A stretch of 64,000 bases of DNA from Planctomycetaceae bacterium (GTDB lineage Bacteria > Planctomycetota > Planctomycetia > Pirellulales > Thermoguttaceae): contig JAAYAY010000378.1 in assembly GCA_012719125.1 (NCBI GenBank), positions 1-64,000 of the forward strand, read 5' to 3'. Positions 7,017-17,284 of the stretch are shown here, piece after piece (within the stretch, counting starts at the first letter, position 1; each line of letters starts with the position of its first letter). Under the pieces are notes generated by a model. The model saw only the letters and a list, made by a program, of their open reading frames with translations, had not been told where the DNA came from and did no database searches. The translations under genes were made by a program, and so were the position numbers.

Positions 7017-8144
7017 ATGAATTCCAAGCTGTTTGACACGAGTTGCCTTGGTGTCGTCGTTCTCAAGAACAGGTTTGTTCGCTCGGCCACTTGGGAAGGC
7101 ATGGCCTGTGACGATGGCTCCTGCACTCCCGACCTTGTTGACGTGATCAGCGAACTGGCGAAAGGCGAGGTCGGCCTGATCGTTTCCAGCCACACCTTCG
7201 TCAGCCCCGAAGGGCAGGCTGGTCTACGGCAGCTTGCGATCTACGATGACCGGTTCATTCCTGGATTGAGCGAAATGGCGAAGGCTGCCCACGACGGTGG
7301 CAGCAGGATCGTGCTGCAACTTGCCCATGCAGGCGTTCAGGCGGATACGTCGCTGACGAAGCTGCAAGCAGTCGGCCCCTCAAGCCTGTCGGGCACAAGT
7401 GGCCCGATTGGTCGAGCGATGACGCCGGACGAAATCGAACGGACGACGGAGGCGTTTGTGGCCGCTGCCCGAAGGACGCAGGCTGCGGGTTTTGACGGCG
7501 TGCAGATCCATGCGGCCCACGGCTATCTGCTTTCGCAGTTCCTTTCGCCGTATTTCAATCGACGGACAGACGACTTCGGCGGCAACCTCGAAAACCGGTC
7601 ACGGGTACTCTTGAACATCCTCGAACGCACAAAGGCCGCTTGCGGCAGGACCTTCCCTGTGCTGATCAAGCTGAACTCAGAAGATTTCATCGACGGCGGC
7701 CTGACGGTCGAAGAAATGCTCCAGATTGCGGGAATGCTCGAACAGTCGGGAATTGACGGCATCGAGATGAGCGGCGGGAGTATGGACGCCGCCAGCAAGT
7801 TCAAGCCGGTCAGGCGGGGCGGATTGCCCACCGAGGATCGAGAGGTCTACTACCGGGAAGCCGCCAAGCGGTTCCAGGCGACCATCGGCGTGCCGCTGAT
7901 CCTCGTCGGCGGGATTCGGTCCTACACGGTCGCCGAGAAGCTGATCGAGGAGGGCATTGCTGATTACATCTCGTTGAGTCGCCCCTTCATCCGGGAACCG
8001 AATCTGGTCGCTCGCTGGAAGAGCGGTGACACCGAAAAATCGGCTTGCGGCTCCTGTAACATGTGCTTTGTGCCCATCGTCAAAGGCGAAGGGATGTACT
8101 GCGTTGCAGAAAGGCGGCAGCGGGAAAAGGAAAAATCGCTGTAG
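7017..8144 (+). CDS. old yellow enzyme family NADH:flavin oxidoreductase
   Basis: The 375-residue FMN-dependent TIM-barrel enzyme has KNRFVRSATWEG at the N-terminus, LQLAHAG on strand 3, and AGFDGVQIHAAHGYLLSQFL with its substrate-binding His pair. RTDDFGGNLENRSR and LILVGGIRSY followed by ISLSRPFIREPNL complete the phosphate-binding half. After the barrel comes CGSCNMCF. That Cys cluster resembles the 4Fe-4S motif of the larger 2,4-dienoyl-CoA reductase group, yet the second FAD/NAD domain is absent. The likely reaction is reduction of an activated alkene; the substrate is unknown. Confidence 0.9.
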   Translation: MNSKLFDTSCLGVVVLKNRFVRSATWEGMACDDGSCTPDLVDVISELAKGEVGLIVSSHTFVSPEGQAGLRQLAIYDDRFIPGLSEMAKAAHDGGSRIVLQLAHAGVQADTSLTKLQAVGPSSLSGTSGPIGRAMTPDEIERTTEAFVAAARRTQAAGFDGVQIHAAHGYLLSQFLSPYFNRRTDDFGGNLENRSRVLLNILERTKAACGRTFPVLIKLNSEDFIDGGLTVEEMLQIAGMLEQSGIDGIEMSGGSMDAASKFKPVRRGGLPTEDREVYYREAAKRFQATIGVPLILVGGIRSYTVAEKLIEEGIADYISLSRPFIREPNLVARWKSGDTEKSACGSCNMCFVPIVKGEGMYCVAERRQREKEKSL

Positions 8145-8200
8145 ACCTGTCGGCACTCTCCGAGGATGCGAAACGATGACAGAGACAGTTGAGGCTGTCC

Positions 8201-8533
8201 TTATACCACGCCACGCATCTGCAAGTGCGTTAGATCATCGGGAGTAAGCCGCTGCTTGTCCTGCTGCGTCAGGTGGGCAGTGCCACGCAACGCCAGCAAG
8301 AATAGGTAGTCGGGCGGCAGGCTTTGCTTGTCTTCAGCCGTCAGCTTGATGGTCCCTCGCACCGCCAAGATAAAGAGATGGTCGGGCGACAGCCGCTTCC
8401 GTTCCTTCGGCAGCAACTCGACCAGTCCTCGGAGGGCCAACACGAACAGATGGTCGGCGTCAAGCGATTTCCGATCAGCGTCCGCCAACGCTGCCCCACG
8501 AAGGGCCTGTATAAAAGCCATGTCTGCTTGCAT
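8201..8533 (-). CDS. tandem-repeat protein, about 25-residue LALRG repeats
   Basis: The 110-residue protein is almost entirely built from four copies of a 24-25-residue unit: ALRG, a variable hydrophobic pair, then a charged D/K segment, L.PD and HLF.L. Examples are FVLALRGLVELL, FILAVRGTIKLT and FLLALRGTAHLT. The periodicity suggests a helical solenoid or a stacked amphipathic array. GGAGG lies eight bases before ATG 8533, which strongly supports this start over the longer frame. It has no signal peptide and no recognised family; a binding or structural role is only a guess. Confidence 0.7.
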   Translation of the reverse strand: MQADMAFIQALRGAALADADRKSLDADHLFVLALRGLVELLPKERKRLSPDHLFILAVRGTIKLTAEDKQSLPPDYLFLLALRGTAHLTQQDKQRLTPDDLTHLQMRGVV

Positions 8534-8715
8534 CAGAATTGATCCTCCACGTCGTTGAGACCACCCCCGTCTGAGCGAGAACCATCCAGTGCTGGACAGC
8601 TTATCCCAGATCGTCCCGTCCAGCCAGTATGGTCGCCAACGCCTGCATTCCGCTGGTCGTCTTCGTGCGACAATTGGTTCTCGTTGATGTCGAGCGGCTT
8701 GAGTTCTCGGCCGCC

Positions 8716-8795
8716 GGGACGGCGAGTCGTTCAACACGTTCGACATCGTGGAGGCGTGGTTGCGTTGCACATTGCCGGTGGCCTGAAACCGGTCA
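8716..8795 (+). pseudogene. truncated duplicate of the 3' end of the gene at 6577
   Basis: About 80 bases match 6788-6867 with four differences seen by eye. The copy includes the C-terminal codons up to the stop region (GGTGTGAAACC-like end) but not the front of the gene. It abuts and slightly overlaps the 3' end of the convergent gene at 8793, so it is a decayed segmental duplication about 1.9 kb from its source. Confidence 0.75.
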
Positions 8796-9650
8796 GCCCT
8801 CCGGCTTCACCGGCCTTGCCCGTTCATCGTCGATGCTCATCGGCGGCGTGCCGAAGATCACGAACTCCAGTTGTTGTCCCGGCTCAGCCTCCAACGAATG
8901 CAGCACTCCGGCCGGGATCACGGCCACGCTGCCGGGCCGCAAGGGATGCGTGTCCTGGCCCAAAGTGATCGTGCCGGTGCCTGCCAGCACGTAGTACACC
9001 TCGTCGTAGCCGGTATGCAGATGTGGCGTCCCCTTCGTGATCCTGACCACATGGACATTCGCCACGCCACCGGCACCGCCGGTCACGATCCGCTGGACAT
9101 GGCCGAACGGGCAGTCGATGGGCGGCGACTCGTCACAGTGGTGGACGAGGGGCTGCCGGTAGCGGAACCAGTGTTCGTCACCCAACACCACCGAAGTCTC
9201 CACCTGCCGCTCCGGGATCGACCAATACTTCTTCAACAGCCGGTTCTTCTCTTCCGGCGTAACCAGCCGAAACCCATGCTTCTCGTAGAAACGTACTGCC
9301 CAGGTGGCAGCGGCCCAGGTGCCAATCAACACCGGGCGGGCCGTCAGCGTCCGAAGTTCTGCCAACAGCTTCCCGCCGATTCCCTGGCTGCGATTTGTTG
9401 TTCGCACGTAGGCGTGACGGATCAAGGTCACGTCCTGCACATCCTGGATGCCCATCACGCCGAGCAGTTCCCCGCCGTCTTGACAGCCCCAGAAGCGGAC
9501 CCCATTTTCGATCTCGTGGCGTAGTTCATCCTGTGACATATAGGGATCATGCCAGCGGTCAGCGGGGATGACGCCACGGTAGGCTTCGGCCCCGTCGTTG
9601 ATGATGGCGTGGATCGACTCGAAATCGGTGTCGCTACAAGGACGGATCAT
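8793..9650 (-). CDS. GNAT acetyltransferase-cupin fusion
   Basis: The 285-residue protein has two domains. Residues 1-165 are GNAT: MIRPCSDTDFESI, then HAYVRTTNRSQGIGGKLL with the acetyl-CoA loop, then AVRFYEKHGFRLV. Residues about 185-285 are a single cupin barrel with THXH-like GTPHLHTGYDEVYYVLAG, followed by LRPGSVAVIPAGVLHSLE. Cupin His/Glu metal ligands are present. The fusion suggests that the cupin binds or senses the substrate that the GNAT part acetylates. It is transcribed leftwards, and its stop lies in the duplicated fragment. Confidence 0.85.
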   Translation of the reverse strand: MIRPCSDTDFESIHAIINDGAEAYRGVIPADRWHDPYMSQDELRHEIENGVRFWGCQDGGELLGVMGIQDVQDVTLIRHAYVRTTNRSQGIGGKLLAELRTLTARPVLIGTWAAATWAVRFYEKHGFRLVTPEEKNRLLKKYWSIPERQVETSVVLGDEHWFRYRQPLVHHCDESPPIDCPFGHVQRIVTGGAGGVANVHVVRITKGTPHLHTGYDEVYYVLAGTGTITLGQDTHPLRPGSVAVIPAGVLHSLEAEPGQQLEFVIFGTPPMSIDDERARPVKPEG

Positions 9651-9757
9651 TTTTCCGTGGCCTCCACGCAGCCGAGTTTCTGCTCTTCGATTTGCACTGC
9701 GGTCATGGTACGCTGTTCAGGTTGCCGCAAGAAGGCCGAATGGCAGGGAGGTGCGAT

Positions 9758-10972
9758 ATGCTCTGCAAATGCGTGGTGGCGTGGGGCCTGACCGTCGCCG
9801 TCTTGGGCGGCTTGTTGGGGCCAGCTTTAGCCGAAGACCCCAAGACGTTGGCTCCGACTGCCATCGAACTGAAGTCGGAACCGTGCGGCGGCGGCTGGAC
9901 ACGGTGGGATTCCATCGGAGACGTGGAAGGGGTGGTGGCCCACCGAGAGCGGATAACGGCGATGACGGCTAATGGCAACGATCTCTGGGTCGGCACCAGC
10001 TACGGCAGGCTGCTGACCCGGCAGGGAGACAAATGGACCTTGCAGGGCCGACTGGATGGCATCCAAATCACCGGGATCGCTGTGGAAAATGCAGGCAAAG
10101 TCTGGCTCAGCACAAGCGACGGGATTCGACGGCTGGACCGGGAGGCTGACCAGCCGTGGCGAATCAACGAGTTTCGGGACTACTACGAGGGCCATCCGAG
10201 CTTCGTCAGCGGAGGGTACATCCCTGGTGAGGATGCGGTTCGACTTTGGGGTTACGTCGATGACATCTACGTTCCGCCCGGCGAGACAGCCTATTCGCCG
10301 TTGGTGATCTCGACGGAACACGGCCTTTTTTCCTGGGGCGGTTACGGTCGTGTCTGGCACCACTACCTGCCGCACTACTGGGGAGCGAATTCAGCTTGGT
10401 TGGACACAAGGGAACTCGTGCCACATCGCCGACCGACCTGCATCGCCGAGGACGGCGACGGCAATCTCTGGATCGGAACGGAATGGGACGGTCTGGTCCG
10501 CCTGAATGCTCACGCCCGCAAGTACCACAACCGGGAACCTGAGAAGAACAAGAAGGACGGCACGGAGTTCAGCTTCATCGGCCCGAAAGAAATCGGCTGC
10601 GAGTTTGACCGGGTGGCCGACCTCGCTGCGGCGGACAAAGGTATCTGGGCAGTCCTGACTTCTCGTGAACACGGCACGGCGTTGGCTCGATTCGACGGGC
10701 AAAGCTGGGGCACGCATCCCGTTGATGGCCCTGCACGATGCGTTGCTGAGGTGGAGCCAGGTGTCGTCTTGATCGGTGTGGACGGTACGGAGTGGGGTCG
10801 TTATCACGGACTTCGGAAAGTGACTTGGGCCTCGAAGAAGATCGAACGGCCGGTCGGTCCCGAAGGCGTGATCCACAAGATCGTCCGGCTCACGGATGGC
10901 CGAGTTCTTGCGGCGTCTTGGTGGAGTCTCTTTGAGTCGGATTCCACCGTCAAGAAGGCTCCGGCAGAATGA
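9758..10972 (+). CDS. secreted beta-propeller (two-component regulator propeller-like) protein
   Basis: The 404-residue protein begins with a signal peptide ([18 protein letters not shown], cleavage near ALAED). GGGAGG lies six bases before ATG 9758, which excludes the longer frame. The body has repeated propeller strands of the [20 protein letters not shown] and [12 protein letters not shown] type, like the reg_prop repeats of hybrid histidine kinases. No kinase domain follows. It is probably a periplasmic ligand-binding or structural protein. It directly precedes the RNA ligase gene, with 136 bases between. Confidence 0.75.
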   Translation: MLCKCVVAWGLTVAVLGGLLGPALAEDPKTLAPTAIELKSEPCGGGWTRWDSIGDVEGVVAHRERITAMTANGNDLWVGTSYGRLLTRQGDKWTLQGRLDGIQITGIAVENAGKVWLSTSDGIRRLDREADQPWRINEFRDYYEGHPSFVSGGYIPGEDAVRLWGYVDDIYVPPGETAYSPLVISTEHGLFSWGGYGRVWHHYLPHYWGANSAWLDTRELVPHRRPTCIAEDGDGNLWIGTEWDGLVRLNAHARKYHNREPEKNKKDGTEFSFIGPKEIGCEFDRVADLAAADKGIWAVLTSREHGTALARFDGQSWGTHPVDGPARCVAEVEPGVVLIGVDGTEWGRYHGLRKVTWASKKIERPVGPEGVIHKIVRLTDGRVLAASWWSLFESDSTVKKAPAE

Positions 10973-11108
10973 TCGTCAAGGCGGTCTTGAGGCGAACCCT
11001 GAAGACCAAAGCCGTGTCTCCTGTGGGGATTCCCTTGGCCAATTGCGGTTTGCCTGCCGGGGACATTCGACATGCCACCGTCCAGCCGAGAGCAAAAGGG
11101 GCGTTCTG

Positions 11109-11845
<737 letters not shown>

Positions 11846-11849
<4 letters not shown>

Positions 11850-12967
11850 ACTGGCAAGAACTCAAACAGGCATCCATCCAAGACATCCTGGCCTGGGCAG
11901 AACCCCAGCCGTGGTGTCGGGCGATGGCGGACTGTGCCCAGGATGCCGAGTGGCATTCGGAGGGCGATGTCTGGACGCACACGAAGATGGTGTGCCAGCA
12001 ACTTGCCGAACTTGAGGCGTGGCCGACGTTGACTTCGGACGAGCAAGCCGTGCTGGTCTTCACCGCACTGTTTCACGACGCCGCCAAGCCACTGACCTCG
12101 GAGGCCGATCCCGAAACCGGACGGATCACCTCGCCGAAGCACGCCGTCAAGGGCGAACACCTGACCCGTGGAGTCCTGCGAGACCTGGGCTGTGACTTGG
12201 CGACACGTGAGCAAATCGCCCGCTTGGTCCGGTATCACGGGCGGCCAGCGTTCCTGCTGGAACGGACGGAACCGACTCATGAAGTGGTCCGGCTGTCATG
12301 GCTGGTCAACAATCGGCTTCTGTACCTGTTTGCCCTGGCCGACACCCGTGGCCGAGACACGGATTCCATGACTCGGCCCGAAGAGAACCTCCACTACTGG
12401 AAGTTGCTGGCCGAAGAAAGCGGCTGCTACGATCAGCCCTACCCGTTCGCCAATGACCACGCCCGGTTCTTGTTCTTCCGACAGCGGGAGCCGAACCTGC
12501 ACTACATTCCGCACGAAGCCTTTGCCTGCCGGGTGACCGTGCTGTCCGGCTTGCCCGGCAGCGGCAAGGACACGTGGCTGGCCCGAAACCGAAGCGACTT
12601 GCCGGTTGTGTCACTGGATGACATCCGTGGCGAACTGGAAGTCGAGCCAACGGACGATCAAGGCACCGTGGTGCAGTTGGCCCGTGAACGATGCCGGGAA
12701 TTCCTGCGGGCCGGGAGGTCGTTCGCCTTCAACGCTACGAACATCTTGAAACAGACCCGCCGACGGTGGATCGACCTGTTTGTTGACTACAACGCCCGCA
12801 TCGAACTGGTCTACATGGAACCGCCGTTTGACCGGTTGCTGCGTCAGAACAAGAACCGGAAGAATCCTGTCCCGGAGCAGGTCGTGCGGAAGCTGGCAGC
12901 CAAGTGCGAACCGCCGACATGGACCGAATGTCACGGATTGACGCTGGTTGATGGGGAGGCCAAATGA
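11846..12967 (+). CDS. HD-Pnk bifunctional RNA end-healing enzyme
   Basis: The 373-residue protein joins two domains. Residues about 1-215 are an HD phosphohydrolase: [11 protein letters not shown] (His37, His45), ALFHDAAKP (His77-Asp78) and LVRYHGRP. Residues about 228-373 are a 5'-OH polynucleotide kinase: [13 protein letters not shown] (Walker A, Lys241), [11 protein letters not shown] with the general-base Asp, then [14 protein letters not shown] and a late [11 protein letters not shown] lid. The Runella slithyformis HD-Pnk of this architecture is known to remove 2',3'-cyclic phosphates and phosphorylate 5' ends. It overlaps both neighbours by four bases. Confidence 0.93.
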
Positions 12968-13356
12968 GCGACGACAAGCGGATCAAGCAGGTCATCGTCA
13001 TGCGTCACGACTTGAAAATGCGTCGTGGCAAGCAGATCGCTCAGGGTGCCCACGCCTCCATGTCGTTCCTTTGCCGTCGCCTGCAGGAGGCGGGTTTGGT
13101 GACGCTCGACGACCTGACCGAAACCCAACGAGCCTGGCTCACCGGGGCGTTCGCCAAGGTCTGCTGCCGGGTGGACAGCGAAGAGGAACTGATGCAGATT
13201 TACGACAAAGCATTGGAGGCCGGACTGGAAGTGCATCTGATCACGGACAGCGGCCGGACGGAATTCCACGGCCAGCCGACTCGGACCTGCCTTGCCATCG
13301 GCCCCGACGAGGCCGACAAGATCGATGCGATTACGGGCCACCTTCAACTACTGTAG
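12964..13356 (+). CDS. pth2: Pth2-type peptidyl-tRNA hydrolase
   Basis: The 130-residue protein matches the archaeal/eukaryotic PTH2 fold: [20 protein letters not shown] with the catalytic Lys, then [29 protein letters not shown] and [18 protein letters not shown] followed by [12 protein letters not shown] complete the fold with the conserved Asp and Thr. Pth2 frees tRNA from stalled peptidyl-tRNA. Most bacteria rely on unrelated Pth1, so a Pth2 gene coupled by ATGA to HD-Pnk suggests it serves the RNA repair unit, removing peptide from damaged tRNA. The start ATG 12964 is fixed by the overlap. Confidence 0.92.
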   Translation: MSDDKRIKQVIVMRHDLKMRRGKQIAQGAHASMSFLCRRLQEAGLVTLDDLTETQRAWLTGAFAKVCCRVDSEEELMQIYDKALEAGLEVHLITDSGRTEFHGQPTRTCLAIGPDEADKIDAITGHLQLL

Positions 13357-13368
13357 ACGGTGGGCAAC

Positions 13369-13608
13369 ATGCGACGGAAGCTCCCAACGCCGGTGAAACT
13401 CGTCGTCCTGCTCACCCTGATGCCGATCTGCGGCGTCGTGGCGGTGATCTTGGTCGTTTTCTTGCTGATGGGGATCGGCCTTTGGCTTGAAGACAACTAC
13501 GAGCTTTTGTCCAGCGGCTCCAAGGGCACGTTGATCGTGGCAGCGACGTTTGGAGTTGGAGCGTTGGCTCCCGTGCTGCTGCTCTGGCGATGGCTGGGCG
13601 ACGAGTAG
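13369..13608 (+). CDS. small protein with two membrane segments
   Basis: The 79-residue protein has a basic start (MRRKLPTPVK), a first hydrophobic helix from LVVLLTLMPICG to VFLLMGIGLWL, a short acidic loop (EDNYELL) and a second helix (GVGALAPVLLLWRWL). It begins 12 bases after the pth2 stop and may be the last gene of the RNA-repair operon. A GTG at 13360 would add three residues. The function is unknown. Confidence 0.65.
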   Translation: MRRKLPTPVKLVVLLTLMPICGVVAVILVVFLLMGIGLWLEDNYELLSSGSKGTLIVAATFGVGALAPVLLLWRWLGDE

Positions 13609-13727
13609 TCCGAATCTCCGTCGTCAGCGACTTGCCATTCCACCTTCGGCGTGGGTCTTCTTGGTGCCGAGGATCTGGATTTCGCACTCATCGGTGGCCG
13701 AAATTGTGCTTTGACCTGAATGCTGCC

Positions 13728-14228
13728 TCAACTCGCCGTGCCACCCCGCCTGATTTCGTTGATCTTTGCTGCGACATCCTTCCACGTTTGCCGCCTTATT
13801 CCGACCCGGTAGACCTGTTGGCTGGCTTCCTTCCCGTGACTGTCAAGCCCGACCACTCGCAGGTAAGCTCCTCGCCGAAACGATCTCCTTGGTGCTTCAG
13901 CAGATCGAACGCCGGAAATCGTGAATTCCCAGCTACCTGTCCTTTGCAGGGCCGTGATGTCCAACGACTTTGCGATCCGTTCGATCATTGCTGCTTCAGA
14001 GTAAAGGCCGATTTGTTCGCCTCTGCCAGAAGAAAGGAAGAACACCCGACGATTCGTCACCACCAATTTCCCGATCACCGGCGAACGAAGGCGGAAAAGA
14101 CGGTCTCGTCCACTGAATGATCGTGCAGCGATTTGGACGAGAATTGTCTCGCCGTCCTCCAGCGTTGCTTCAAGGGAGCGGTCCTGGACACCCAGGTGCT
14201 TGGGTGATTCGTAGGGGTTTTCGTCCAT
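13728..14228 (-). CDS. hypothetical protein with NPYESP start and PH/GRAM-like core
   Basis: The 166-residue protein begins MDENPYESP, an N-terminal motif seen often in planctomycete proteins. The core (GKLVVTNRRVFFLSSGRG followed by AAMIERIAKSL) looks like a PH-type or GRAM-like domain in which a VTNxRVFF strand leads into a helix. It has no signal peptide or membrane helix. It is convergent with the small membrane protein gene. The membrane-associated role suggested by the fold is inference. Confidence 0.6.
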   Translation of the reverse strand: MDENPYESPKHLGVQDRSLEATLEDGETILVQIAARSFSGRDRLFRLRSPVIGKLVVTNRRVFFLSSGRGEQIGLYSEAAMIERIAKSLDITALQRTGSWEFTISGVRSAEAPRRSFRRGAYLRVVGLDSHGKEASQQVYRVGIRRQTWKDVAAKINEIRRGGTAS

Positions 14229-14513
14229 GTGGAAAAGCCCAAAATCGTGTCACATGGCCCCGCCTCACTACTCGGCACAGTGTTCATGGTGCCACGTGGA
14301 AAAACCGTTGTCCAGACTCGGACGCCCACAATCGTCCGGCGATTCTCTTCGGCGGACTCGATTTGTCGGGTATTTCGCCGTGACCCAGCCGGGCGGTGGG
14401 ACCGGCATCCTCGTCTTGGATTCCATCGGGGACGTGCCGGACGCTAAACAGAAAGAGCCGCCACAGCCCGTTGATCGGCCCGTAGCGGCTTTGAACGAAG
14501 TCAACGAACGATC

Positions 14514-15425
14514 CTACCCCGCAACCACCACGCTCACATGCACCGGGGCATCGTGCAGCGTCAATGCCGAAGCGTGGACCATTTCACCCTGATTTGCCCG
14601 GTACTCTTCACCTTCGCCAACCGGCTCGGCCTGCTGCCACGGCAATGCGTTGGCCGTACCCAGCAGCCGCTCCACGTCGGCCGTTTCAGCCTGACCTTGC
14701 TCGGCTTCGGCCTCCAGGGCGTCCAGCACGTACCCGGTCAGCAACCGATCCCAGACCTTCCGGCACGTAGTCACCTTGTCGAACAGGTCCACCGCCACGA
14801 TCTTCTTGCCCACCGCCACGGCCATCCCTGACGCCCCGTCTACGTACCCCATCTTTTCCTTGAACTCGGTCATCTTGCCTTCATACGCCTGGAAGGTGTC
14901 GGACATCGCACCGCTGGGGGAAGAAGCTCCCAATGCCGACTGCTGGCGGGCCACTTCCTGCCAAACAGCACCCTGGTCCGACCGGTGCCCACGATGGGCC
15001 GTGACCGACTTGCTGACGGACATTTTCAGGAAGTAACGGAGTTTCGACGACGAATGGCTGCCGCTGGAGCCAAACAGTCGGGACCGGTATCGCCACCGGC
15101 CCTGCTCGACGCAACTCACCGGGATCTTGATCTTGCTGTGGGCGGCGATCAGGACCGACGTGTTCAACACCCGGTTCTGCTTGGCCCCGACCAGTTCTTC
15201 GCCCTCGATGAACAGCACCCGCACGTCGCCCTTGTTTTCGACGAGCAGATCCGGCACGGACCCGGCCTCGGAGACCTCCTGGACGGTCACGGCCCCCGAC
15301 CCGATCCCTTCGTCCGCAAGTGCGTATTCAACCGGCGTCATGCAGCCGTCGAACAACGGAAACACGGACAAGGTTTGGTAGCGGAGGGGTTCACCAACCT
15401 TGACATGGGGGAATCCAACGGACAT
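14514..15425 (-). CDS. ARPP-1 domain protein
   Basis: The 303-residue protein matches the ARPP-1 (DUF6569) family: TLSVFPLFDG near the N-terminus, VTVQEVSEAGSVPDLLVENKG, VLFIEGEELVGAKQNRVLN, SVLIAAHSKIKIPVSCVEQGRW (cited here in parts), and a late GMAVAVGKKIVAVDLFD. AGGAGG lies eight bases before ATG 15425. The family occurs across bacteria, named for association with rhodanese and phosphatase domains, and has no assigned reaction. It stands alone here. Confidence 0.85.
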   Translation of the reverse strand: MSVGFPHVKVGEPLRYQTLSVFPLFDGCMTPVEYALADEGIGSGAVTVQEVSEAGSVPDLLVENKGDVRVLFIEGEELVGAKQNRVLNTSVLIAAHSKIKIPVSCVEQGRWRYRSRLFGSSGSHSSSKLRYFLKMSVSKSVTAHRGHRSDQGAVWQEVARQQSALGASSPSGAMSDTFQAYEGKMTEFKEKMGYVDGASGMAVAVGKKIVAVDLFDKVTTCRKVWDRLLTGYVLDALEAEAEQGQAETADVERLLGTANALPWQQAEPVGEGEEYRANQGEMVHASALTLHDAPVHVSVVVAG

Positions 15426-15708
15426 GGCCTGACCTCCTGCGGGAAGGGACTGTGCCTAACAAAGTAAAGACACGGCTGGAGGCAAACGGTTCACCTGCAA
15501 ACGACCGGCGTCCATCCTGTCGTCTGCTTGGTTCGTCTGTTTGCCTTGTCTGGTCGTCCTGATCGCTGGACCGGGGGCGGCGATTTCCGCTGGGCCGAAA
15601 AGGGTCTGTCGAGCGTCCAACACATGCTGAATTCCGTGCTGCGGTGGGCATGTCACCGCCAAGGCCCAGGTAAACAGGCGGTGGGCCTCGATTAGCAAAT
15701 TGACTCAG

Positions 15709-15760
15709 CTTGCAAGCGGCTTGCCGCTTGGCTAACATCGAAGCTTCCGCCCTGCACGAG
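15709..15760. repeat. dispersed 52-bp repeat, copy 2
   Basis: This is the partner of 6888-6939. It starts with CTTGCAAGCGGCTTGCCGCTTG, an imperfect palindrome that could fold. The wider gap 15426-15890 shows no gene. Confidence 0.6.
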
Positions 15761-15890
15761 CAGGGGGACGTATCAACAACGCAGGAGAAACACCGAACTG
15801 GTCCGCCGGGACCACGATTACAACTCGACGACTTGCGAAAGTCAGTTCTGCTTCCCTCGAAACCACCACCTTGGACCTTCGGGTCCACGA

Positions 15891-16008
15891 GTACAAGAAG
15901 CGGCACTGGTCTGTCGCCCCCGCCCTGGGGGCGTCGGCCATGTGCTTTTCTTGTACGCCCCGTGGTGGGGGCCGAGGGAGGAGCCGTGGTGCGGACGCTC
16001 CCTTTTTT
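15891..16008 (+). ncRNA. candidate structured RNA with terminator
   Basis: A long hairpin pairs 15891-15899 (GTACAAGAA) with 15948-15956, extends through GGCAC/TGTGC pairing, and is capped by CGCCCCC/GGGGGCG (15915-15921 with 15927-15933). It is followed by a second stem (GGAGC at 15980 with GCTCC at 15997) and TTTTTT at 16003. A structured segment closed by a rho-independent-like terminator in a 710-base gene-free gap could be a small RNA or an attenuator of the gene at 16136. Confidence 0.4.
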
Positions 16009-16135
16009 GTTGCACCCACTGCGGCTGCTCCCACCAAGCGGCTCGATTTTCGTGAGCCGGTTTGTGTCTGGATTTCGCTAATACCGTCAGCGGGCTGATG
16101 GCGACCGAGGCGGTCAACGCAGCAAAAGGTGTCCC

Positions 16136-17188
16136 ATGATCCGACTTTCAGCGTTCTTCGTAGTAGCTCTGTTGGCATCGGCCAGCTTCGCCCAGACCGT
16201 CACCGTCGAGGTAAGCATCGAGCAGGTGAAAGCCGAGTCCCGTGGCATCACCGTTTCCTACCCCGTAGGTGCCGAGAAGAAAACAACGACGCTGGACGTT
16301 AGCCGAAGGGCCGAAATCACGCTGAACGGGACAACCGTGCAACTGGAATCCATTCGACCGGGCCAGAAGGCGACGGTAGAGTTCCACAAGGAACTGCAAG
16401 TCGTCACCAAAATCACGGCCAACGGTCAGACGCTCGGCAGGCCGAAGCTGGTCGAACTCACTGAACTCAGCGGGATGTACCCATCGTTGACGGAGGACGG
16501 CTTGACCGTGGTTTGGGAAGACAAGGCGACGATTTGGACTGCTCACCGAGCGGATTCCGATTCGTACTTCACCGACAAGAAGAAGCTCTTTGATGGGCGA
16601 CATCCGGCCTTGTCTTCGGACGGCCTCGAAATCGTGTTCCTGATGTCGCCCCGTGGTACGGAACCGCCCACTTTGCACTCGGCAACCCGTGACACCATCG
16701 ACAGCCCCTTCAAGCGGGCCGAAGAAATCGTGGCCCTTCGCAAGCAGTCAAACCCGAAGAACCCGTTCCTGTCTGCGGACGGACTGGCCCTTTACTTCAA
16801 CCGTGGCACCGACAACAGCAACATCGAAATCGTGGTCTCGGCGAGGCGGACTCGGCAAGACGCCTGGGGCACACCGGAACGACTCGCCATAAGCAGCGAT
16901 TCCATCCAAGGCATCTTGACGTTCCCATGCCTCACGCCGGATGGCCTGACCATGTTCTGCACGAACGAGGGTACACCCAATCTGAAAGGTGGACGGCTGA
17001 TGGTGTGGACCAGGGCCAGTGCCTCCGAGCCTTTTGGGAACCCAAAGTACGTTCAGCTTGAGGGCGTGCCGCCGCTGGTCGGAAGATCACCACGGTACGT
17101 GCCAGCAACGAACGAACTGTTCCTTACCGGTTCGGCAATGACAGTCGTCGTGGTGAAAAATTTCACCCTTGCCAAACCAGCCGACTAG
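16136..17188 (+). CDS. secreted protein with PD40-like strands and a shared N-terminal domain
   Basis: The 350-residue protein has a signal peptide (MIRLSAFFVVALLASASFAQ). Residues 20-95 form a small domain with TLDVSRRAEITLNG and PGQKATVEF, nearly the same as in the next gene. The rest has PD40/WD-like strands (YPSLTEDGLTVVWED, HPALSSDGLEIVFLMSPRG, NPFLSADGLALYFNRG), as in Tol-Pal-type beta-propellers. It is likely periplasmic. It forms a two-gene set with 17285, 96 bases apart. Confidence 0.75.
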   Translation: MIRLSAFFVVALLASASFAQTVTVEVSIEQVKAESRGITVSYPVGAEKKTTTLDVSRRAEITLNGTTVQLESIRPGQKATVEFHKELQVVTKITANGQTLGRPKLVELTELSGMYPSLTEDGLTVVWEDKATIWTAHRADSDSYFTDKKKLFDGRHPALSSDGLEIVFLMSPRGTEPPTLHSATRDTIDSPFKRAEEIVALRKQSNPKNPFLSADGLALYFNRGTDNSNIEIVVSARRTRQDAWGTPERLAISSDSIQGILTFPCLTPDGLTMFCTNEGTPNLKGGRLMVWTRASASEPFGNPKYVQLEGVPPLVGRSPRYVPATNELFLTGSAMTVVVVKNFTLAKPAD

Positions 17189-17284
17189 CCCCAGGTGTCC
17201 GGTCATCACCGCACGTCCTGGATTGAAGACACCGGCCGAGGTCACCAGCCCAAAACGAGCCCCGCTTTAGTTGAAGGAACCACA

